This document shows positions 40,490 to 49,613 of a stretch of 64,000 nucleotides of DNA, one piece after another. The DNA is from JANMCE01 sp031410595 (GTDB lineage Bacteria > Actinomycetota > Acidimicrobiia > Acidimicrobiales > Ilumatobacteraceae). Each line of letters opens with the position of its first letter. The stretch's first letter is position 1. The translations under genes were made by a program, and so were the position numbers. A model generated the notes under the pieces. That model did no database searches. It was not told the DNA's origin and saw nothing but the letters and a program-made list of their open reading frames with translations. The DNA lies in assembly GCA_031410595.1 (NCBI GenBank), contig JANNZM010000053.1:62001-126000 (forward strand). The letters are read 5' to 3'.

Positions 40490-40518
40490 ATGGTACGACC
40501 ATAGTACGACCACGTCAA
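40490..40518 (-). promoter_or_regulatory. vapBC promoter with overlapping operator repeats
   Basis: On the minus strand TTGACG (40513-40518) and TACCAT (40490-40495) are separated by 17 bases, a good -35/-10 pair. The predicted start of transcription is the A of the vapB ATG. Between and over them lie two copies of GTACGACCA in 11-base phase (plus strand, 40493-40512), a likely VapB binding site for autorepression. Confidence 0.7.
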
Positions 40519-40662
40519 CGACGCCGAGCGACTGCAAACCACAACCGCCAGCGAACCTAGACGCCAGCAGACAGTGTTCGTCCCGGCGAATGAATTGGCG
40601 GACACGGGCGCCTTCGATGTCCCGAGGGCACGCTGGTTCGCGGTCACCGGTAGCCTTCCGGG

Positions 40663-42750
40663 ATGGCGAGACGGTGGGTACGGCTGGGCGGCGCGCTAAC
40701 GCTGCTGCTCCTCGGGCTCTCAAACGTCGCGCCGACGGCGATGGCTGCAGTGAGCGAACCGACGCTGACTCCCGTCTACCCAGCGAGGCTGCTGGACACG
40801 CGACCTGCCGAAACGGTCGATGGGCGATTCGCCAACATCGGGCGACTACGGGCCGACACCGAGTTGGCGGTGAGCGTGACCGGTCGCGGCGGCGTGCCGA
40901 CCGACGCAACGGTCGCGGCGCTGAACCTGACGGTGGTTGATCCGGCCGGGGCCGGTTTCGTGACGGCGTACCCGTGCGGCTCCCCCAAGCCCAATACGTC
41001 GAATGTGAACTTCACGCCGGGACAAACGGTAGCCAACTTGTCCATCATGAAACTCAACGCCGATGGCCGCATCTGTTTGGTGAGCGACAAGCCAACGCAC
41101 CTCATCGCCGACGTAACCGCCTTCAGCACGTCTGCCGCCCCCTTCTCCCCCATCACACCGGCGCGGATCTTCGAGAGTCGGGCCGCGGCCACCATCGACG
41201 GCCAACAAGCCAACGTCGGCAAGTTGGTTGCAAATGCAACGATGCAAGTTCGCGTCGGAGGAAGGGTGGGCGTTCCCCTCGACGCAGCCGTCGCGGCACT
41301 CAACATCACCGTTGTCGACCCGGCGGCCGCTGGCTTCGTGACGGTCTATCCGTGCGGCGAGCCGAAACCCAATGCCTCCACCGTGAACTTCCGGACCGGG
41401 CAGACCGTGGCCAACCTGACGTTGTCGAAGTTGGGAACGGACGGCAAGGTCTGTGTGGTCAGCGACCAGGCCACCAATCTCATCGTGGATGTCACCGCGT
41501 TCGCTCCGCAAGCCACCACCCTCGGTACGCTGAGTCCGGCGCGGCTCCTCGACAGCCGGCCCGCAGCCACCATCGACGGCCGCTACAGCAATACGCTCAA
41601 GCTCCGCGCCAACGTCGTGGTCGACCTTCCGGTCAGCGGTCGGGCGAGCGTTCCGGCCAGCGCAGCGACCGCAGCGCTGAACCTCACCATCGTCGATCCG
41701 ACCTCAGCCGGGTTCCTCACCGCGTATCCGTGCGGCACCGCCAAGCCGAACACATCGAACGTGAACTTCACCGCTGGTCAGACCGTCGCCAACCTCTCGA
41801 TCGTGAAAATCGGGGTCGGAGGCAAGGTCTGTCTGGTGAGTGACCAGCCGGCCCATCTCATCGTCGACATCACCACCTTCGACATAGGTGGTGGTACCGC
41901 CCCTCCCCTGCCGATCGGCGCAGCCAGCGTTGGCGGATGCGAGATTCGTCCACCCTCGGATCCATGGAATCAGGACATCACCGGGCTCGCCGTCCACCCG
42001 ATGTCGGACACGTGGGTGACCGCAATCGGGCGATCGCAACGCGTGCACCCCGACTTCGGGTCGAACCCCGACTACGGCATCCCGTTTACGGTCGTGCCAG
42101 AGGGCCAGCCGCTGGTGCCGGTCACGTTCACCGACTACTCCGACGAAAGCGACCCCGGCCCGTATCCGCTGCCGCCCGACGCAGCCATTGAGGCTGGCTC
42201 CGACGCGCATGTGCTGGTCGTGCAGCAAGGCACATGCAAGCTCTACGAGACCGGCAACTCCTCGTACGTCAATGGAGCATGGAGCGCGTCCGGTGGCGCG
42301 ATCTTCGATCTGAAGACCAGCTCGTATCGTCCGACAACATGGACGTCGGCCGACGCCGCTGGTCTGCCCATCCTGCCCGGACTCGCTCGCTATGAGGAAG
42401 TGAAGAGCGGCGTCATCACGCACGCACTTCGTTTCACGGCGCCGGTAACCCAGCGGGGTTATATCTTCCCCGCCAGCCATTTCGCGGGCACATCCAATCC
42501 GGACCGCCCGCCCATGGGCGCACGCCTGCGACTGCGTGCCGACTTCAACACCGCCGGCTATTCAGGAGACTCGCTGGTTATCCTCACTGCGCTGAAGAAG
42601 TACGGGATGATCCTTGCCGACAACGGCAGTCCCTGGTACATCAGCGGGGCCACCGACGTCCGTTGGAATGACGATGACCTCAACCATCTCAAGTCGGTTC
42701 CCGCTACTGCGTTCGACGTCGTCTACACCGGACCCACCGTGACCGGTTAG
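40663..42750 (+). CDS. Exported protein with three ~130-residue repeats and a C-terminal domain
   Basis: A 695-residue protein with a signal peptide (RRWVRLGGALTLLLLGL, cleavage after AMA). Three well-preserved repeats begin at RLLDTRPAETVDGR, RIFESRAAATIDGQ and RLLDSRPAATIDGR, each with YPCG and VC cysteines and a NFT.GQTVANL segment. From about residue 425 a different 270-residue domain begins GCEIRPPSDPWNQDI and includes DESDPGPYPLPPDA and KKYGMILADNGSPWYI, a domain I know from other secreted actinobacterial proteins of unknown function. ATG lies 6 nt after TAGCCT (40651-40656). Confidence 0.87.
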   Translation: MARRWVRLGGALTLLLLGLSNVAPTAMAAVSEPTLTPVYPARLLDTRPAETVDGRFANIGRLRADTELAVSVTGRGGVPTDATVAALNLTVVDPAGAGFVTAYPCGSPKPNTSNVNFTPGQTVANLSIMKLNADGRICLVSDKPTHLIADVTAFSTSAAPFSPITPARIFESRAAATIDGQQANVGKLVANATMQVRVGGRVGVPLDAAVAALNITVVDPAAAGFVTVYPCGEPKPNASTVNFRTGQTVANLTLSKLGTDGKVCVVSDQATNLIVDVTAFAPQATTLGTLSPARLLDSRPAATIDGRYSNTLKLRANVVVDLPVSGRASVPASAATAALNLTIVDPTSAGFLTAYPCGTAKPNTSNVNFTAGQTVANLSIVKIGVGGKVCLVSDQPAHLIVDITTFDIGGGTAPPLPIGAASVGGCEIRPPSDPWNQDITGLAVHPMSDTWVTAIGRSQRVHPDFGSNPDYGIPFTVVPEGQPLVPVTFTDYSDESDPGPYPLPPDAAIEAGSDAHVLVVQQGTCKLYETGNSSYVNGAWSASGGAIFDLKTSSYRPTTWTSADAAGLPILPGLARYEEVKSGVITHALRFTAPVTQRGYIFPASHFAGTSNPDRPPMGARLRLRADFNTAGYSGDSLVILTALKKYGMILADNGSPWYISGATDVRWNDDDLNHLKSVPATAFDVVYTGPTVTG

Positions 42751-42948
42751 CTCGAACACGTTCGGTCCGGATCTCCCGGTCTCGTCCTTCGGCGACGTCG
42801 GTCAAGAGGCGGTGCCGCATGTCACCACGAGCAGAGGGTGGGTACGTCGGACTGTTTCGGCTATCGTCTTCGGGCCAGCCTTCGGGCCTAGGTGCACGTA
42901 GGCAGCCGATTCGCTGCTTCCGTGAAAATCCCCACGGGAGCAACTCAG

Positions 42949-44385
42949 ATGTCCAGTGCATTTTCCGACCTTGGCGTGCCCGCGCACATGGTCAAGGCCC
43001 TCGCCGAAGCCGGAATAACCCAGCCCACCCCCATTCAGACGGCCGCTATCGCCGATTCTCTGGCCGGTCATGACATTTCGGGTCGCGCCCCCACCGGCTC
43101 GGGCAAGACCCTTGCGTTCGCCATTCCGCTGGTTCACCGCATCACCAAGGCCGAGCCCTACAAGCCGACCGCACTCATTCTGGTGCCCACCCGCGAGCTC
43201 GCCGCGCAGGTGCAGAACGCGCTTGTGCCGATCGCCAAGGCTCAGGGCCGTTGGGTGCTCGCGGTGTACGGCGGCGCTGGTTTCGCCATGCAGACTTCGG
43301 CGATGCGCCGCGGTATCGACATCCTGGTTGCCTGCCCCGGTCGTCTGGCCGACCTCATCCGCCAGGGTGCCGTGAAGCTCGACAAGGTCGAAGTTGCCGT
43401 CATCGACGAAGCAGACCGTATGGCCGACATGGGCTTCATGCCACAGGTGCGCGAGCTGCTTGATCAGACGCCGTCCACCCGCCAGACCATTCTGTACTCG
43501 GCCACGCTCGACGGAGATGTCGATCAACTCGTGCGCCGATACCAGAAGAACCCGATCCGCCACGATGTCGCCGGTGACATCGAGCAGGGCGAGATGGTCC
43601 ACCACTTCAACCGCGTGCAGCCGCACGAGCGCGTCAACGTTGCGGCCAAGCTTGTGCAGCTGCACGGTCCGACCATCATCTTCACGCGTACTCGCCACGG
43701 CGCTGATCGTCTGTCTGATCAGCTTGAAGCGGCCGGTGTGAAATCGGCTGCCATCCACGGCGCCCGCACGCAGGCGCAGCGCGAGGCAGCGCTGCGTTCG
43801 TTCAAGGACGGCCGCGTCCATGCGCTTGTCGCTACCGACGTTGCGGCGCGCGGTATTCACGTCGACGCGGTTGGCCTGGTTATTCACTGGGACCTGCCGG
43901 AGGATCCGAAGGACTACATTCACCGTTCCGGCCGCACAGCACGCGCTGGTGCAACCGGCGTCGTGGTGTCGTTAGTGACGCCGCAAACGTCTCGTGCAGC
44001 CATGGCGTTGGCTCGCAAGGTGGGGATTGTCGCCTCCATGACAGAGCCAGAGCTGAGCGGCCCCAACTTCACATTCGCCACGCCGGTCGGATCCGACAAG
44101 TCTCGCTTCGATGCCGACGCCCGCGCCGCGGCCAAGACCTACGGCAAGCCCAAGTTCGAGCGCGGCGCCCGGCCTGCCACCCACGGCACGCCCCGCTTCG
44201 ATGGGAACCTGCGTCCGGAATCTGGCAGGGAGCGTCCCTCGTTCGCCGCCCGCAATGGCCGCCCCTCCGGGTCTGCCGGAGCGGGTCGCCCGACTTCGGC
44301 AGGAGCCGGAGCCGGTCGTCCGAGTGCCACCGCCAAGCCCAGCGGACCCGCCCGCGGCGAGGTCAAGCGCAACCGCGGCTTCTAG
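42949..44385 (+). CDS. DEAD-box RNA helicase
   Basis: A 478-residue RNA helicase. The Q motif region is GITQPTPIQTAAI; motif I APTGSGKTLAF; motif II VIDEADRMADMGF; motif III YSATLDG; motif VI HRSGRTARAG. The C-terminal 100 residues are Arg/Gly/Pro-rich and disordered, as in CsdA/RhlE-like proteins. The ATG at 42949 has GGGAG about 10 nt upstream. TATCGT near 42861 would give a leader of about 75 nt, unlike the many leaderless genes here, which fits cold- or feedback-regulated helicase mRNAs. Confidence 0.92.
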   Translation: MSSAFSDLGVPAHMVKALAEAGITQPTPIQTAAIADSLAGHDISGRAPTGSGKTLAFAIPLVHRITKAEPYKPTALILVPTRELAAQVQNALVPIAKAQGRWVLAVYGGAGFAMQTSAMRRGIDILVACPGRLADLIRQGAVKLDKVEVAVIDEADRMADMGFMPQVRELLDQTPSTRQTILYSATLDGDVDQLVRRYQKNPIRHDVAGDIEQGEMVHHFNRVQPHERVNVAAKLVQLHGPTIIFTRTRHGADRLSDQLEAAGVKSAAIHGARTQAQREAALRSFKDGRVHALVATDVAARGIHVDAVGLVIHWDLPEDPKDYIHRSGRTARAGATGVVVSLVTPQTSRAAMALARKVGIVASMTEPELSGPNFTFATPVGSDKSRFDADARAAAKTYGKPKFERGARPATHGTPRFDGNLRPESGRERPSFAARNGRPSGSAGAGRPTSAGAGAGRPSATAKPSGPARGEVKRNRGF

Positions 44386-45224
44386 GTTGCACCGATCGTC
44401 GTGCGATGGAGCAAGCGGTCCTGACCGTCATAGCCGCCCGTCGCGCGATGCAACAACGACCGGTTGTCCCACATCACCAGCATGTTCGGCCGCCACTGGT
44501 GGCGATAGACGAACTCGTCTCTCGTCTGCCAGCGGTGGAGGTCGAGTAGCAGCGTCGCGCTCTCGTCATCGGGCATTCCTTCGAAACCGATGATGTAGCC
44601 AATGCATCCGAAGATTCCGGGCCGCCCCGTTTCCGGATGGGCGCGGATGATCGGATGGAGCTGAGCGGCCTGCGCGTCATCGGACGGTCGAATGTCCATG
44701 CTGCGCCCTTTGTCATCGGCGCCGTACATGCCACTCGGCGCGTAGCCACCACGAGCGCTGTGGATGGCCATGCGGCCCTCAAGGCGTACCCGTAACGCAT
44801 CGGGCATTGCGTCAAGTGCGGCATGTTGGTTCGCGAACAGCGTGTCACCACCCGTCGTTGGAATGGTGATGCCGAACAAGCACGTTCCTGCCGGTGGCCT
44901 CGCCTGGAAACTCCAGTCGCTATGCCAATTCTCGGCGAAGAGCGGTGCGGTCTCCGCCGCCAGTCGTTTCACTGCGATGACATGCTCGCGGCCTGGAAGT
45001 GGGGCGATGAACGGGTCGTCTCCGAACGGTCCGAAGTACTGCGTGAATCGTTCGAGGTCGTCATCCGACATCGCCTGGTCGGGATAGGCCAGCACGTGAT
45101 GTTCAAGCCAGGCTGCCCGAATGGCTGCGACCTCCACCGTCGACAAAGGCACCGTCAGGTCAACTCCGGTCACCGACGCGCCGAAAGACTGTCCACTGGG
45201 CGTAACCACGATTGAGCGCTCCAC
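44382..45224 (-). CDS. TauD/TfdA family Fe(II)/2-oxoglutarate dioxygenase
   Basis: A 280-residue non-haem iron dioxygenase. The HxD pair is in ENWHSDWSF, and the distal His and 2-oxoglutarate Arg are in SLLHRATGGYDGQDRLLHRT. The N-terminal GASVTGVDLTVPLS is typical. The GTG at 45222-45224 is chosen because TACAGT (45232-45237, minus strand) lies 7 nt before it; a GTG five codons later preceded by GGAG is an alternative. Substrate unknown (taurine, aromatic ether or other). Divergent from the lyase gene. Confidence 0.9.
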   Translation of the reverse strand: MERSIVVTPSGQSFGASVTGVDLTVPLSTVEVAAIRAAWLEHHVLAYPDQAMSDDDLERFTQYFGPFGDDPFIAPLPGREHVIAVKRLAAETAPLFAENWHSDWSFQARPPAGTCLFGITIPTTGGDTLFANQHAALDAMPDALRVRLEGRMAIHSARGGYAPSGMYGADDKGRSMDIRPSDDAQAAQLHPIIRAHPETGRPGIFGCIGYIIGFEGMPDDESATLLLDLHRWQTRDEFVYRHQWRPNMLVMWDNRSLLHRATGGYDGQDRLLHRTTIGAT

Positions 45225-45276
45225 CCTCGCAACTGTAGGTCTCGCGCCGAAGGTTGCGTTCTCGTAGGCTCGTCGT

Positions 45277-46512
45277 ATGGCGCTGGGTACTGAGGGTCGA
45301 TCGGTCGATGACGTACTGGCTGAGCTGGACGTATTCAAGGTTCGCGACGTGCGGTGGCGCGATGGCCGTGCGTTTACGCTTACGTACTTCGCTGGTGATG
45401 AGGTGGCCGCTGTGCAGCAACGCGCCTACAGCGCGTACCTGTCGGAGAACGGGCTCAACACCGACGCATTCCCCAGTTTGCGCAAGCTGCAGACGGACGT
45501 TGTCGACATCGTCAGCGGATGGCTGAACGGCGGAAGCGAGGCGGCCGGATTCATGACGAGCGGCGGCACCGAAAGCATCCTGCTCGCGGTCCGAGCCGCC
45601 CGAGAACGGGCAGGCGTAGAGCGAAGGATCACCGAGCCCGAAATGGTGCTCCCCACCAGCGCCCATGCCGCGTTTGAGAAAGCGGCCGACTACTTCGGTG
45701 TGCGCAGCATTCGCGTCCCGGTCGGCCGCGATTGGCGAGCCGACGTCGACGCCATGCTGGATGCAATCACCGATCGAACCGTTTTGCTCGTCGCCTCCGC
45801 ACCTCAGTATCCGCAGGGCGTGATCGACCCAGTCGTTGCGATTGCAACCATCGCTGGCGAGCGAGGCATTCCGTGCCATGTCGATGCGTGCATGGGTGGC
45901 GTCACTCTTCCGTTCCTCGAACGCCTCGGTGAGCCGATTGCGCCATGGGACTTTCGCGTGCCGGGTGTGACCTCGATCTCGGTAGATCTTCACAAGTTCG
46001 GCTACACCGCCAAGGGTGCGTCGGTGCTCCTCCATCGATCGAAGAAGCTGCGGGCTTACCAAACCTTCGTAACCGACAACTGGCTCGGCGGCCTGTACGG
46101 ATCATCGGGCATCATGGGCACGAAATCCGGCGGAGCGATGGCCGCCGCGTGGGCCGTCATGCAACACCTGGGTGAAGACGGCTATCTCGAACTCACCCGA
46201 AAGGCGCGGGTCGCCACCCTCGAACTGGCCGATGGGATTCGTGCCGTTCCCGAGCTCCTTCTGAGGGCAGACCCGGACACGACACTCGTCTCCTTCGGCT
46301 CGCGCGATGACACTGACATTTATGCGGTGGCCGATGAGTTGTGGAAGCTCGGTTGGTATCTCGACCGCCAAGGCCCTCCTGCGTCGCTGCACTGCACCGT
46401 GAACGCTGTCCACCATGGCCTCATCCCCGAGTTCCTCCACGACCTTCGAGCCGTCCTTGGGCGGCTCAAAGGCGCTCGTGGCGAGGCTGGCGCGTACGGC
46501 ACTGTCGAGTGA
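45277..46512 (+). CDS. Sphingosine-1-phosphate-lyase-like PLP-dependent enzyme
   Basis: A 411-residue group II PLP decarboxylase/aldolase most like bacterial sphingosine-1-phosphate lyases. TSGGTESILLAVRAARERAG binds the cofactor phosphate, and Lys240 in SVDLHKFGYTAKG is the Schiff-base lysine. No membrane anchor is present. The reaction may be retro-aldol cleavage of a phosphorylated long-chain base or of a related amino-alcohol phosphate. ATG is 6 nt after TAGGCT (45265-45270), suggesting a leaderless transcript. Confidence 0.85.
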   Translation: MALGTEGRSVDDVLAELDVFKVRDVRWRDGRAFTLTYFAGDEVAAVQQRAYSAYLSENGLNTDAFPSLRKLQTDVVDIVSGWLNGGSEAAGFMTSGGTESILLAVRAARERAGVERRITEPEMVLPTSAHAAFEKAADYFGVRSIRVPVGRDWRADVDAMLDAITDRTVLLVASAPQYPQGVIDPVVAIATIAGERGIPCHVDACMGGVTLPFLERLGEPIAPWDFRVPGVTSISVDLHKFGYTAKGASVLLHRSKKLRAYQTFVTDNWLGGLYGSSGIMGTKSGGAMAAAWAVMQHLGEDGYLELTRKARVATLELADGIRAVPELLLRADPDTTLVSFGSRDDTDIYAVADELWKLGWYLDRQGPPASLHCTVNAVHHGLIPEFLHDLRAVLGRLKGARGEAGAYGTVE

Positions 46513-46548
46513 CGCCAGCCGGAGGCTGTTCGCTCGCGGCAGCGTCAC
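46509..46548 (+). terminator. Possible terminator at the end of the lyase gene
   Basis: GTGACGC (46509-46515) and GCGTCAC (46542-46548) are exact inverse complements overlapping the lyase stop codon, with an inner CAGCC/GGCTG stem (46516-46528). There is no U-tract. It would insulate the riboswitch transcript downstream. Confidence 0.4.
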
Positions 46549-46589
46549 CCCCAACGTCCGGCCGACCGGGTAGGCTGGCCATGCCGTTC

Positions 46590-46780
46590 ACACCCGGCGG
46601 GAGAGTTCGCCTCACAGCCAGTGAGGAGGACGCCGAAGGAGCAACCTCCCCGGAAACTCTCAGGCCAACGGACTGTCGGGTCAGGCAACGCTGGAAAGCA
46701 GTCGAACAGTTTCGACTCACCGAAGGGGACAGCTTCGTGATCGCTGCGAAGTGAAACTCTCAGGTCCATCGACAGCGGGG
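46590..46780 (+). ncRNA. Tandem glycine riboswitch
   Basis: Two glycine aptamers lie in series. The first has GCGGGAGAG (46597 onward), GCCGAAGGAGCAA and CGGAAACTCTCAGGCC. The second has GCTGGAAAGCAG, ACCGAAGGGGACAG and TGAAACTCTCAGGTCC. Both share the conserved GAAACTCTCAGG core. TAGGCT (46571-46576) supplies a -10, putting the start of transcription near 46583. The element ends about 30 nt before gcvP, whose product degrades glycine, so glycine should switch the gene on. Confidence 0.93.
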
Positions 46781-46807
46781 GAACTCACCTTCAGCCAAGG
46801 AGTTCCC

Positions 46808-49609
46808 ATGTCGTACGACCAGTTTGCCCATCGCCATATTGGCTCTTCGCCCGAAGAAGTAGTCGAGATGTTGCACGTCGTTGGCGCTACCACGATGGAC
46901 GATTTCGTTCGTCGCGTCGTGCCCGACTCCATCCGACTCGACGAACCACTCGCCCTGCCACCCGCGCTGACCGAGGTAGAGGTACTCAAGCGCCTTCGCG
47001 AACATGCCGAACGCAACACGGTCGCAACGTCCATGATCGGCATGGGCTATTACGGCACGGTCACTCCCCCGGTGCTCCTGCGCAACGTGCTCGAGAACCT
47101 GGCGTGGTACACCGCGTACACGCCGTACCAGCCGGAGATCTCCCAGGGCCGCCTCGAAGCCATCCTGAACTTCCAAACGATGGTGTGCGACCTTACCGGT
47201 CTGGAGATCGCCAACGCGTCCCTGCTCGATGAAGCCACCGCTGCGGCCGAGGCAATGGCGCTGGCCCATCGTGCCGGAAAGAGCAAAAGCGACAGGTTCT
47301 TCGTCGATGCCGACACCCACCCACAGACCATCGCTGTGCTGCGCACTCGGGCCGAGCCAGTCGGGATCAAACTGGTCGTCGGCAATCCGCAAACGGATCT
47401 CGACCCGTCGACCGTGTTCGCTGCGCTGCTGTCGTACCCGGGTTCCTCTGGCGAGATCCCGGCACTGGCGCCGATCATCACCCGCTTACATGATGCTGGC
47501 GCGCTCGCCGTTGTTACCACCGACCTGCTTGCGTTGGTACTGCTCGAATCCCCCGGAGCACTCGGTGCCGACATTGCGGTCGGCAGCACGCAACGCTTCG
47601 GTGTCCCGATGGCGTTCGGAGGCCCGCACGCTGCCTTCCTCTGCACGAAGGAGTCATACGCCCGCTCGCTCCCCGGCCGCCTCGTCGGCGTCTCGGCGGA
47701 CACTGCCGGTCGGCCGGCCTTACGCCTCACGCTGCAGACCCGCGAGCAGCACATCCGTCGCGAGAAGGCCACCAGCAACATCTGCACCGCTCAGGTACTG
47801 CTGGCCGTGATGGCGGGTATGTACGCGGTATGGCACGGTCCCGAAGGTCTGCGTCGCATCGCCACGCGTGTGCACGACCTCACCACCCGGCTCGCCACTT
47901 CGCTCATGACCAGCGGGGCAACCGTAAGCAACCTCGCCTGGTTCGACACGCTTACGGTCGGGGTCGATGATGCCAACCGCGTCATTGCCGCGGCCGATCG
48001 AATCGGCGTCAACCTGCGCTTCGTGAACGATACGACGGTCGGCATCAGCCTCGATGAGACCACCACGTTGGCCCAGATCGAACATCTGGCGTCACAGGTC
48101 TTTGGCATCACTACTCTGACCGGCGGTAAGAGTCCACTTGCCGACCACACGCGCCGGAGCGACATCCTCGTCCATCCTGTGTTCCGCACGCATCACAGCG
48201 AACACGACATGCTGCGCTACCTGCGGCGTCTGGCCGATAAGGATCTCGCGCTCGACCGCACCATGATCCCGCTCGGCTCGTGCACCATGAAGCTCAACGC
48301 CACTACCGAGATGTTGCCCATCACGTGGCCCGAGTTCGCCAACATCCACCCGTTCGCTCCCGCGTCGCAGGTCGTTGGCTACCAAGCCATGATTGACGAG
48401 CTGGAACACTGGCTGGCTGTTTGCACGGGGTACGACAGAGTGTCGTTTCAACCGAACGCCGGCAGCCAGGGTGAGTTTGCCGGGCTGCTCGCCATCCGTG
48501 GGTACCACGCAAGCCGCAACGAGCCTCAGCGCACCGTCTGCCTCATTCCGTCATCGGCGCACGGCACCAACGCCGCCAGCGCGGTCATGGCGGGCATGAC
48601 GGTCGTCGTCGTTGCCTGTGATGACGAGGGCAACGTCGACGTTGCCGACTTGAAGGCAAAGGTGGAGGCGAACAGCCACACGTTGGCCGCGCTGATGGTC
48701 ACGTACCCGTCCACCCACGGCGTCTTTGAAACGGCCATCGGCGACATATGCGACATGATCCACGCCCATGGCGGCCAGGTCTACGTGGATGGCGCCAACC
48801 TCAACGCGCTCGTCGGTGTTGCGACGCCGGGCACGTTCGGTGCCGATGTCAGCCACCTCAACCTCCACAAGACGTTCTGCATCCCCCACGGCGGCGGCGG
48901 CCCCGGCGTCGGGCCCGTCGCCCTGCGTGAGCATCTTGCACCGTTCCTTCCCGGCAATCCGCTGAGCGAAACCGGAGCCGTCTCGGCCGCGCCATACGGC
49001 TCGGCGGGCATCCTGCCGATCTCCTGGACGTATATCGCCTTGATGGGCGCGGACGGTCTGCGTTCGGCAACCGCTCACGCCATCTTGCACGCCAACTACA
49101 TCGCCCGCCGGCTCGACGAGTACTTCCCAGTGCTCTACACCGGCGCCAACGGCGACGTGGCCCACGAATGCATCATCGACATTCGCCCCGTCGCCAAGGC
49201 CACCGGCGTGACGGTCGACGACATCGCAAAGCGCCTCATCGACTACGGCTTTCACGCCCCCACCATGAGCTTTCCCGTGTCGGGCACTCTGATGATCGAG
49301 CCAACCGAGAGCGAATCGAAAGTGGAGATCGACCGATTCATCGACGCCATGATTTCCATCCATGGTGAGATTTCAAAGGTGGCGGCTGGCCTCTGGCCGG
49401 CCGATGACAACCCGCTCTGCAACGCCCCGCACACAGCCATTGATCTCATTGCCGATGAGTGGAAGCACCCCTACGATCGCAGCTTGGCCGCCTATCCGGT
49501 GCCCGGCCTGCGCGCCAACAAGTATTTCCCACCGGTCGGCAGGGTCGATGGCGTCAAGGGCGACCGTAACCTGATCTGCACCTGCCTGCCCGTTGAGGCT
49601 TACGCGTAG
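46808..49609 (+). CDS. gcvP: Glycine dehydrogenase (decarboxylating), P-protein
   Basis: A 933-residue single-chain P-protein of the glycine cleavage system. It decarboxylates glycine and transfers the aminomethyl group to lipoyl-GcvH. The N-terminus MSYDQFAHRHIGSSPEEVVE is typical. Lys688 in NLHKTFCIPHGGGGPG carries PLP. The ATG at 46808 has AAGGAG 5 nt upstream and lies just after the glycine riboswitch; a longer frame would start inside the aptamer. It converges with gcvT, leaving 4 bases between stops. Confidence 0.96.
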   Translation: MSYDQFAHRHIGSSPEEVVEMLHVVGATTMDDFVRRVVPDSIRLDEPLALPPALTEVEVLKRLREHAERNTVATSMIGMGYYGTVTPPVLLRNVLENLAWYTAYTPYQPEISQGRLEAILNFQTMVCDLTGLEIANASLLDEATAAAEAMALAHRAGKSKSDRFFVDADTHPQTIAVLRTRAEPVGIKLVVGNPQTDLDPSTVFAALLSYPGSSGEIPALAPIITRLHDAGALAVVTTDLLALVLLESPGALGADIAVGSTQRFGVPMAFGGPHAAFLCTKESYARSLPGRLVGVSADTAGRPALRLTLQTREQHIRREKATSNICTAQVLLAVMAGMYAVWHGPEGLRRIATRVHDLTTRLATSLMTSGATVSNLAWFDTLTVGVDDANRVIAAADRIGVNLRFVNDTTVGISLDETTTLAQIEHLASQVFGITTLTGGKSPLADHTRRSDILVHPVFRTHHSEHDMLRYLRRLADKDLALDRTMIPLGSCTMKLNATTEMLPITWPEFANIHPFAPASQVVGYQAMIDELEHWLAVCTGYDRVSFQPNAGSQGEFAGLLAIRGYHASRNEPQRTVCLIPSSAHGTNAASAVMAGMTVVVVACDDEGNVDVADLKAKVEANSHTLAALMVTYPSTHGVFETAIGDICDMIHAHGGQVYVDGANLNALVGVATPGTFGADVSHLNLHKTFCIPHGGGGPGVGPVALREHLAPFLPGNPLSETGAVSAAPYGSAGILPISWTYIALMGADGLRSATAHAILHANYIARRLDEYFPVLYTGANGDVAHECIIDIRPVAKATGVTVDDIAKRLIDYGFHAPTMSFPVSGTLMIEPTESESKVEIDRFIDAMISIHGEISKVAAGLWPADDNPLCNAPHTAIDLIADEWKHPYDRSLAAYPVPGLRANKYFPPVGRVDGVKGDRNLICTCLPVEAYA

Positions 49610-49613
49610 CCGA

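Noticed and set aside
42802..43923. A 373-codon open frame antisense to the DEAD-box helicase
   Set aside because: Shadow of the helicase gene; no recognisable domain, no ribosome-binding site, and skewed amino-acid use.
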